Assembly: GCA_937888665.1 (NCBI GenBank)
Contig: CALBET010000012.1
Span: 1 to 5,118 of the forward strand
DNA from: an uncultured Acidobacteriota bacterium
Lineage (GTDB): Bacteria > Acidobacteriota > Vicinamibacteria > Vicinamibacterales > UBA8438
Direction: 5' to 3'
Length of the DNA: 5,118 bases
Part shown: positions 1 through 5,118 of the stretch, piece after piece
How positions within the stretch are numbered: the stretch's first letter is position 1
How the letters are laid out: each line of letters begins with the position of its first letter
Translations under genes and position numbers: made by a program
Notes under the pieces: generated by a model
What the model was told of the DNA's origin: nothing
Databases searched by the model: none
The model's input: only the letters and a program-made list of their open reading frames with translations

Positions 1-838
1 TATCGAGCCACACCCGGCCCAGGGCGGAGTAGAGTTGCGCCTCTTCCGGATGTTCCTCCGAGGCGCGACCGAGCGACAGCACCGCCATGTCGGTGCGGCC
101 AACCTCGGCATAGGCGAGACCCAAGTCCACCTCGCGCTGCGACCGCTCCGGCTCCAGCGCGGCCAGGGCCTCGAGCTGCTCGACCCGCTCGTCCGCGCGG
201 CCGGCCGCCCCGAACGCCGCGCCCAGGGCTTCGCGGGCCGTCGTGAATCCAGGGGACAGCACCACCGCCTGCCGTAGGGCGTCGATGGCTTCGTCCTGTC
301 GGTCCTGACCGCGCAGGGCGAGCCCCAGCAGGTAATGCGCCTCCGGCATGGCGGGCGCGAGATCGATCACTCGCCGCAACAGCGGGAGAGCCCGTGCGCC
401 CCGACCGGCGTGATGGTGGGCTACGGCCAACTTGTAGAGCACGCGAGGCGTCTGGTTGTCGATGGCGAGGTAGGCGGCATAGTAAAGCGCCGCGTCTTCG
501 TCACGGCCCAGCTGCTGGGACACGTCGCCCAATCCCTCAAGCGGGCGAGTGGCCGCGGGCTCCAACGAATGGGCTCGTGTCAGGTCTCGGATCGCGGCCT
601 CGAGGTCGCCGTGGCGACGATAGGTCTCACCCCGCTTGAGGTGGGCGAGCATGGCGTCGCCACGCAGCGCGATGGCGCCGCTGAACGCCTCGATGGCGAG
701 GAAGGTGTCGTCCTGACTCAAGGCCGCATCGCCGGCCTCGACCAACCGGCTGTACTCCGACGTTCTGGTGAGCCCGACATACATGAAGACGCCGGCCATC
801 CCGGCTGCCAGGAGCACGCCGATCGCGAGACGCTTCAT
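1..838 (-). CDS. Membrane-anchored tetratricopeptide repeat (TPR) protein, 3' end outside window
   Basis: Reading leftward from the ATG at 838-836, the frame stays open for 279 codons to the window edge, so the C-terminus is missing. Residues 4-22 form one hydrophobic segment after a short basic start (MKRL), which fits an uncleaved signal anchor or signal peptide. From residue 27 the protein divides into 34-residue units without gaps: 27-60, 61-94, 95-128, 129-162, 163-196, 197-230 and 231-264, with an eighth begun at 265. Units show the TPR pattern of Gly/Ala at position 8, Ala near 20 and Pro near 32-34; several close in 'LEP', 'LAP' or 'LSP'. TPR solenoids bind proteins, so a scaffold role outside the cytoplasmic membrane is inferred. 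The start is secure: an in-frame TAG (the stop of the preceding gene) lies five codons upstream with no other start codon between. An AGGA lies 13 bases upstream, a rather distant ribosome site. The gap to the propeller gene is 15 bases, implying one operon. The partner is unknown. Confidence 0.94.
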   Translation of the reverse strand, partial: MKRLAIGVLLAAGMAGVFMYVGLTRTSEYSRLVEAGDAALSQDDTFLAIEAFSGAIALRGDAMLAHLKRGETYRRHGDLEAAIRDLTRAHSLEPAATRPLEGLGDVSQQLGRDEDAALYYAAYLAIDNQTPRVLYKLAVAHHHAGRGARALPLLRRVIDLAPAMPEAHYLLGLALRGQDRQDEAIDALRQAVVLSPGFTTAREALGAAFGAAGRADERVEQLEALAALEPERSQREVDLGLAYAEVGRTDMAVLSLGRASEEHPEEAQLYSALGRVWLD

Positions 839-853
839 CGAATGCTTGCGATC

Positions 854-3121
854 CTATTGTCCGGACACCGTGACCGTGTTGCGCAGCGCGTCGATGGCCC
901 GGATGATGACGCCGCTGGTGGCCGGCTCCGCCGGGTCACCCGACAGCACCACTTCAAACTCTTCGACCAGGGCATCGGGGATACCGTCCGTCGGATACAC
1001 CACGCGCCAGGCGTCGCCCCCCTGCCGGACCTCCACCCGCTGAATCGGTGACTGGTCGTCGCGAACGGTGAACGGGAGGGTCCGCTCGCCGCCCGTGTCT
1101 CGCGCGGCGCCCAGTTCGATACGTGGCGCGGTGTTGTCAATGTCGAACACCTGGCTCTCCCGCTCCCCGACGAGCGTGGTGTCCGGCGAGTTGGCAGCCG
1201 CGTCGCTCGCGGTGACCTTCACCCGATAGGCACCGTCCGGTGCGAGCGAGGTATTCCAGGCGAAGACCGTCGCGCGCAAATCGGACTGGAGCAGATGCCA
1301 GTCACGCTCGCCCTCGAGTCGATACGAGACGGCGTATGCCAGGGCATCGCCGTTTCCGTCGGACGCCTGCCACACGAACGTCTGGATCCCCTTGCGGTAG
1401 CCCTGCCGACCCAGGCCCGGGGCGGCCTCCGCCGGCGCGGTCGCCTCGTCGACCTGAAGACCAGCGACCGGCGGGTCGCCGCTCGCGAAGGGCTGCTGGA
1501 AGACGGTGCCGGGCGGGTGCACGGTGACGGCGGTCACATCCGGCCTCAGGTTGCGAGGCAGATACGCCGCGGAGACCGACGTGAGCAACGGCGGGGCGTC
1601 CCCCGCGATCAACGCGGCTCGCCACTGCAGATAGCGCGCGTTCGGGCTCGCGATGGCGGTGCCGGAGCCGTCGTCGGACGGAGCCGACCACTCGCTCCAG
1701 GTGTCATTCGGCACCCCCGTGTTGCCGGACCGCGTCGACAGTTCGATTCGGCTGCCGCCCGGTGTCGACCCGCGCCAGCTCAGGGTGCCCCAGGTGGCGA
1801 CGGTTTCCGCGTCACGGACTTCAGACAGATAGGTGCCGCGCTCGGCCAGCGCCGTCGTCAGCCGGATCACCTTGCCGGGGTTCGCGGTGCTATACCGCAC
1901 GGACCCGTCGGGGAGTTGGAGAAACCGCGTAATCTGCTTTGCTGGAGCCCGTCCCAACAGGACCGTGCGTGGTGGGTCGTTGGTCACCCGATACACCTTG
2001 CCGTCAGGGCCCGTGCCGATGATCAATCCGCCGTCCGGGTCATCCGTCTCCAGCACGGCATCATACGGGGTTTCGGTCGCCGAGCTCCAGAGCTCGTCCC
2101 AGAGGCCGTCCGGCCCGATACGATAGACGGCGCCCTTCCCGCTCCCGCTCGCCGCACCGCTGGTTGAGGCCCCCGCCGCGGTCGATGTCCCCGCGTCGGC
2201 CACGACGACCGCCGACACGGTCGTCGTCACGGACACCGACGCGGTGGGAGCACTCGACTCCGAAGACGCGGCCGGTGCCGCGGTTGAGACCGACGCGCCA
2301 GTGCCCGTCACCGCCACCACGAGCACCGACCCGTCCGGCTGAACGCGGAGCGAGCGGATCTCGTCGTGTGGCGAGTCCAACAACACGAACGCCCGACCGC
2401 TCTGGTCGATGCGCAACACCTGGCCGGGAGACTCCGTGCCCGCCAGCACCGCACCGGACGAGTCCACGGCGAGCGACAGGACGTGCGTCGCGTCGCTCTC
2501 GAACACGACGACGGACGCCCCGGTGTCTGGGTCAATCCGGAGGATGCGCGCCGGCTCGCCCGTCGCCGCGAGCAGCGCGCCGTCTGGCGCGGCGGCGAGC
2601 GCCCACACGTAGGTCTCGTCGGGATCACACAGGGGAGACGCGGTGCCATCTGGACTCACCCGATAGATCGCTCCGTCAGGCGACGTCGCGGCGAAGACGG
2701 CGCCGTCCGTGGCGGCAGCCAGCGCATAGACGTCTGGCGCGTCCGCGTCGAAGACCATCTCGCCGCGTCCGTTCGGATCGACCCGGTAGACGCGCCCGTC
2801 GTTGCCGCTCCCGACCCAGAGCGCATCGTCGGTCGCCCTGGCCAACGACCAGAGCACGGGTGCGGTGGTATCAAAGAACGTGTCGGTGACCGGCCCCAGA
2901 CTGAGATGCCCATCCGCGTCAACCGACAACGCATCCACCTCGCCGCGCAGAAACTCCGCCTGCGTCGAGACCTGCCAGAAGGTCGGTGCCGCCGCGGTCG
3001 ACAGCGCGACGGCCAGTCCGGCCGCCACGACGCCCCAGCGAGAGGGCCCACGCGGTCCGTGGGTCGCGGCATGAGGGACCGGGCTGGACATGAGGGCGGC
3101 GAGACGGCGAAAGGCGATCAT
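854..3121 (-). CDS. Exported seven-bladed beta-propeller protein with C-terminal Ig/FN3-like domains
   Basis: Reading from ATG 3121, the product has 755 residues and ends at TAG 856-854. Residues 29-45 are a hydrophobic signal segment ending in Ala-rich sequence (STAAA), so export is likely. Residues 88-429 contain seven similar units of about 40-45 residues starting near 88, 131, 171, 213, 254, 352 and 396. Each has the pattern 'xALAxxxDGAxxAATxPxGxIYRVxPDG', typical of NHL, SMP-30 or WD40-like propellers. Unit five is split by an Ala/Ser/Thr/Val-rich insert at 271-329. Residues 430-520 form a module with 'TWSEWSAP' and 'ARYLQWR'. Residues 525-660 look FN3/Ig-like (FVWQASDGNGD, DGAYRVKVTASD), and 661-755 begin 'NTAPRIEL', a second Ig-like fold. 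I see no catalytic motif, so a binding or structural role is inferred. The start is uncertain. ATG 3121 lies 19 bases past the S55 stop; ATG 3091 (residue 11) is an alternative with a shorter n-region. Neither has a clear Shine-Dalgarno. The frame is open back to 3331, but that start would overlap the S55 gene by about 190 bases and is unlikely. Confidence 0.9.
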   Translation of the reverse strand: MIAFRRLAALMSSPVPHAATHGPRGPSRWGVVAAGLAVALSTAAAPTFWQVSTQAEFLRGEVDALSVDADGHLSLGPVTDTFFDTTAPVLWSLARATDDALWVGSGNDGRVYRVDPNGRGEMVFDADAPDVYALAAATDGAVFAATSPDGAIYRVSPDGTASPLCDPDETYVWALAAAPDGALLAATGEPARILRIDPDTGASVVVFESDATHVLSLAVDSSGAVLAGTESPGQVLRIDQSGRAFVLLDSPHDEIRSLRVQPDGSVLVVAVTGTGASVSTAAPAASSESSAPTASVSVTTTVSAVVVADAGTSTAAGASTSGAASGSGKGAVYRIGPDGLWDELWSSATETPYDAVLETDDPDGGLIIGTGPDGKVYRVTNDPPRTVLLGRAPAKQITRFLQLPDGSVRYSTANPGKVIRLTTALAERGTYLSEVRDAETVATWGTLSWRGSTPGGSRIELSTRSGNTGVPNDTWSEWSAPSDDGSGTAIASPNARYLQWRAALIAGDAPPLLTSVSAAYLPRNLRPDVTAVTVHPPGTVFQQPFASGDPPVAGLQVDEATAPAEAAPGLGRQGYRKGIQTFVWQASDGNGDALAYAVSYRLEGERDWHLLQSDLRATVFAWNTSLAPDGAYRVKVTASDAAANSPDTTLVGERESQVFDIDNTAPRIELGAARDTGGERTLPFTVRDDQSPIQRVEVRQGGDAWRVVYPTDGIPDALVEEFEVVLSGDPAEPATSGVIIRAIDALRNTVTVSGQ
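2135..2311 (-). other. Low-complexity Ala/Ser/Thr/Val-rich insert inside propeller blade five
   Basis: These codons specify residues 271-329 of the propeller protein. 54 of the 59 residues are Ala, Ser, Thr, Val or Gly; the exceptions are two Pro and single Glu, Asp and Lys. The insert falls between the inner strand of blade five (ending 'SLRVQPDGSVLVVA') and its outer strand (resuming 'GAVYRIGPDG'). In the other blades only a short 'TSPDG'-like turn occupies this place. It is probably a flexible loop protruding from one face of the propeller. The reading frame is kept on both sides. Confidence 0.75.
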
Positions 3122-3140
3122 CTGGTCGGAGCCGAGGTGG

Positions 3141-4985
3141 TTAGGGATGGTCCAGGTCGATGGTGAGCACGCGCGATCCAGAGATGACATGGTCGAGCGG
3201 TACGCTCCATTCGCCCACGATCGCCGTGCGCAGCGGGGTGAAACCTCGGCCACTCCGGTCGGTGCCGAGCACATCGAGCACTGAGGGGGGCAGGGACGCC
3301 ATGCGCCGCCCGCCCATGACCGCCCCGGCATCAGGCCGACGAAGCTGAACGTAGAGTCGATTGTTGCGCCGCGCGGTATTCATCGCCTCGATCAACTGCC
3401 CGAGATCCGTGGCCTGCATATCCCCGCCCGACTCCTGGCGCTCTTGCTGGGCCAGCGTGATACCGTCGGCGACCACCACCTGGAGACGCCCGCGCGCGTT
3501 CGCCGGCACGTCGATCATGACGGTCCGCGTGAGTTCCTCGCCCCGACGCGTGCGCGCCGCAATCCGCAGCGGTATCGTGCGGCCGGGGCGTGGCCGGGGG
3601 TCGTCAATCCAGACCCGGTCCAGTCGCGCCGTCCGGACGTCGTCATGCGCGGCGATCGACATGTCGACGCTCTCGACCGTCACGGCTTCGAAGCCGTTGT
3701 TGATCAGCGCCGTCAGGGGTCCGGCGATATACAGTGCCGCCAGGACGGTCGCGCTGTCACCGCTGAACATCTCCTCGAACCTGACCGGCGGCCGTCCGAC
3801 CAGCGTGGCCTCGCCGCTCACGACATAGGTCGACGCCCCGATCTGACGACTGTGCGTGAACAGCGTGTTCAGCATCGCGTTGTACGTCAGCAGCGGGGTG
3901 AAGAAATCGTCGGCTACCACCTCGAAATCGAACGTGTCGGTCTTGTCCCGATCCGGCGAGTCCAGCGAGACGTGCACGGGAACCATCCGGGGCCCGGGCC
4001 CGTGCCGGCCGCTAATGCCGGTGGCTCGGTCCTGATCAATGGTCCCCAGCACGTCGCCGACGGCAGAGATCTTGGACGAAATCGCCTGACTTGGCAGGAC
4101 CCCGTGAATGAAGGCCCTGGTCATCGGGAACCCGGCCGCGCCGAGGTTGTAGAACGGATGCCCGAATGCGTGGACGCGCCCCTCGTCGACCAGCGTGACC
4201 GTGCCGGTGCCCGCCATCGAGAGGTCACCCCGGACGAGGCTGACCCCGACCGCGTCACCCGCCTGCAGCGGGCCATCGGGCAAGGCTTGCGCCGACAGCG
4301 CGCCGCCAATGACCGGCACCATGCCACCGGAACGAAAGAGCGGCGCGATGTAGGCCATCGCCGCGTCGGTGAAGCCGGTCATGACGATGGGCGTGGCAAT
4401 TGGGCGCAATTGCACGCCGAGCGCGGCTCCATCCACGGGGGAGAGGCCGGTGGCGCTCACATCATTCGGCCGCGAAGCGAACGGCCCGGGACGCGCCAGG
4501 CGATCCGGCAACAGGGTCGTCAGGATGTCGCTGGCGAGGGGCAACGCCAGCGAGGCCGCCACCGACGGTCGTCGCAACGCCGGTCCGGTGTCGTCGCTCA
4601 ACATCTCCTCGATCGGGGTGATACCGGCAATCGTCTCCTTCGGAAACGACCCCATCGAGTAGGACACGGCGCCGATGAGCCGTCCGTCGATATAGACGGG
4701 GCTCCCGCTCATCCCCTGGATGACTCCGCTGACGGCCAGCGGTCCCCCCTCCAGGCGGGCCAAAATGAGATTCCGCCGCACCCCCACCGAGTTCTCGAGC
4801 ACTCCGATGATCTCAGCGCTGAACTCGCTCCGCTCCATGCCCTGGAAGACCGTCACCCCCGTGCCGCGCATACCGGCACGCACTTCGTCCAGTGGCATCG
4901 TGTCGGTCGCGGCCGGCAACACCGCCAAGGCGGCTCCGATGCAAAAGAGGAGGAGCGTCAGGAACAGAGGTTGGCGAGAGGTCAT
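3141..4985 (-). CDS. Secreted SpoIVB-type peptidase S55 domain protein
   Basis: The product is 614 residues, from ATG 4985 to TAA 3143-3141. Residues 1-26 are a signal peptide (hydrophobic core 'FLTLLLFCIGAALAVL'). Residues 31-130 match the Ser half of the S55 fold: 'GMRGTGVTVFQG' at 38-49, then 'GVIQGMSGSPVY' at 87-98, where Ser93 corresponds to the SpoIVB nucleophile, then 'GRLIGAVSYSMG'. Residues 243-345 match the His half: 'GDAVGVSLVRGD' and 'VHAFGHPFYN', where His276 corresponds to the catalytic His. Residues 131-242 are a less conserved linker. Residues 346-614 are a family-typical C-terminus of unknown role that looks beta-rich and ends near 'ISGSRVLTIDL'. In Bacillus, SpoIVB is a PDZ-containing signalling serine peptidase that triggers pro-sigma-K processing. 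Here there is no PDZ and no sign of sporulation, so only peptidase or peptidase-like activity in the envelope can be proposed. The start is fixed by an in-frame TGA at 5018-5016 with no other start codon between. No clear Shine-Dalgarno precedes the ATG. It is followed 19 bases later by the propeller gene. Confidence 0.95.
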   Translation of the reverse strand: MTSRQPLFLTLLLFCIGAALAVLPAATDTMPLDEVRAGMRGTGVTVFQGMERSEFSAEIIGVLENSVGVRRNLILARLEGGPLAVSGVIQGMSGSPVYIDGRLIGAVSYSMGSFPKETIAGITPIEEMLSDDTGPALRRPSVAASLALPLASDILTTLLPDRLARPGPFASRPNDVSATGLSPVDGAALGVQLRPIATPIVMTGFTDAAMAYIAPLFRSGGMVPVIGGALSAQALPDGPLQAGDAVGVSLVRGDLSMAGTGTVTLVDEGRVHAFGHPFYNLGAAGFPMTRAFIHGVLPSQAISSKISAVGDVLGTIDQDRATGISGRHGPGPRMVPVHVSLDSPDRDKTDTFDFEVVADDFFTPLLTYNAMLNTLFTHSRQIGASTYVVSGEATLVGRPPVRFEEMFSGDSATVLAALYIAGPLTALINNGFEAVTVESVDMSIAAHDDVRTARLDRVWIDDPRPRPGRTIPLRIAARTRRGEELTRTVMIDVPANARGRLQVVVADGITLAQQERQESGGDMQATDLGQLIEAMNTARRNNRLYVQLRRPDAGAVMGGRRMASLPPSVLDVLGTDRSGRGFTPLRTAIVGEWSVPLDHVISGSRVLTIDLDHP

Positions 4986-5000
4986 GAGGCCGTCGAGAGG

Positions 5001-5040
5001 GCTAAGTCCTGCCGGTCACAACTACGGCAGGACTAACAGC
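5001..5040 (-). promoter_or_regulatory. Strong inverted repeat (hairpin) upstream of the S55 gene
   Basis: AGTCCTGCCG at 5005-5014 and CGGCAGGACT at 5025-5034 are exact reverse complements separated by a 10-base loop. Outer GCT (5001-5003) and AGC (5038-5040) can add three more pairs across a small internal loop. The hairpin ends 19 bases before the S55 start codon, and its loop holds the TAG of the possible upstream gene. No run of T follows the stem on either strand, so it is not a classical intrinsic terminator. It could be an RNA processing or stability element, an attenuator, or a two-half-site operator. Confidence 0.7.
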
Positions 5041-5118
5041 CCGTGGTGAAAGTCACACTGCATTCGACAGGCGCTGCATCCCGCCGATCGGCGTTGTTCA
5101 TCGGTCAAATACTGCCGG
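5022..5118 (-). CDS. Possible C-terminal tail of an upstream gene, Cys-rich (5' end outside window)
   Basis: One minus-strand frame is open from the right edge for 31 codons to a TAG at 5024-5022, 36 bases before the S55 start. It reads 'RQYLTDEQRRSAGC' followed by 'SACRMQCDFHHGLLVLP'. The three Cys form CX2CX3C, a spacing that suits iron-sulfur or zinc binding. It somewhat resembles the Cys-rich C-terminal ends of some radical SAM proteins. GC at third positions is about 65 percent, which is compatible with coding but not decisive. The other two minus frames close within the first few codons of the window. If real, this gene heads or precedes the operon. It is too short to name, and a chance open frame remains possible. 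Confidence 0.4.
   Translation of the reverse strand, partial: RQYLTDEQRRSAGCSACRMQCDFHHGLLVLP
5082..5093. repeat. 12-bp perfect palindrome CGCCGATCGGCG
   Basis: The 12 bases are their own reverse complement, and symmetry stops at the flanking C/T. This could be a small operator half, but such palindromes also arise by chance in GC-rich DNA. It lies inside the possible upstream coding tail. Confidence 0.4.

Larger units (their letters stand above)
5000..5118. repeat. Imperfect 16-base direct repeat pair flanking the upstream region
   Basis: GGCTAAGTCCTGCCGG (5000-5015) and GGTCAAATACTGCCGG (5103-5118) agree at 12 of 16 positions, including a shared CTGCCGG end. The first copy contains one arm of the hairpin. 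A further CTGCCG lies on the minus strand at 5025-5030. The second copy is cut by the window edge, so its true extent is unknown. Confidence 0.3.

Noticed and set aside
335..1051. 238-codon plus-strand open frame across the TPR and propeller gene ends
   Set aside because: It lies opposite both the TPR array and the propeller C-terminus and has no recognisable motif.
1295..2167. 290-codon plus-strand open frame opposite the propeller gene
   Set aside because: Low-complexity Arg/Gly/Pro-rich translation on the strand opposite a well-supported repeat protein.
3122..3331. N-terminal extension of the propeller gene to ATG 3331
   Set aside because: It would overlap the S55 gene by about 190 bases, is Cys/Arg/Pro/Ser-rich out-of-frame sequence, and would put 70 extra residues before the signal segment.
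3444..5036. 530-codon plus-strand open frame opposite the S55 gene
   Set aside because: Its translation is Arg/Asp/Gly/Gln-rich without domain-like patterns, and it mirrors a gene with a signal peptide and clear S55 motifs. It is an antisense shadow of high-GC codons.
5001..5040. Intrinsic terminator
   Set aside because: The stem is strong but no T-run follows it on either strand, so a standard Rho-independent terminator is not supported.
5041..5118. Sigma-70-type promoter for the S55 gene (TTGACC on the minus strand near 5103-5108)
   Set aside because: No acceptable -10 box is found 16-18 bases downstream; that position is GC-rich.
1..5118. CRISPR array, tRNA, rRNA, insertion sequence or transposase
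   Set aside because: I saw no regularly spaced repeats, cloverleaf-like segment, terminal inverted repeats or transposase motif on either strand.

Overview
The window is high-GC DNA whose coding content is all on the minus strand. It reads as part of a compact operon of exported or membrane-anchored proteins from a Gram-negative bacterium. The gene combination, the N-terminal 'GMxGxGxTVFxG' form of the S55 protein, and the propeller/'TWSxWS'/Ig-like architecture resemble what I know from Acidobacteriota, especially the Vicinamibacteria. That assignment is an inference from protein style; no marker gene is present.

Layout in transcription order, right to left. (1) At the right edge, 5022-5118, there is a possible C-terminal tail of a further gene; it carries a CX2CX3C motif and stops inside a hairpin loop. 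(2) The stretch 4986-5118 also holds a perfect 10-bp inverted repeat (5005-5034), a 12-bp palindrome (5082-5093) and an imperfect 16-base direct repeat. (3) 3141-4985 encodes a 614-residue secreted protein of the SpoIVB peptidase S55 type. (4) 854-3121 encodes a 755-residue exported protein: seven-bladed beta-propeller, then a 'TWSEWS' module, then Ig/FN3-like domains. (5) 1-838 encodes an N-terminally anchored TPR protein that runs off the left edge. The gaps between the three main genes are 19 and 15 bases, with no terminator or promoter visible in them, so they are very probably co-transcribed.

The most interesting signal is in the S55 protein. Its Ser-containing half comes first and its His-containing half second. 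This is the reverse of my recollection of Bacillus SpoIVB, and the PDZ domain is missing. Together the genes look like an envelope module: a putative serine peptidase or peptidase-like protein, a propeller binding protein and a TPR scaffold. No experimental function is visible from sequence. The long plus-strand ORFs are antisense shadows caused by high GC.
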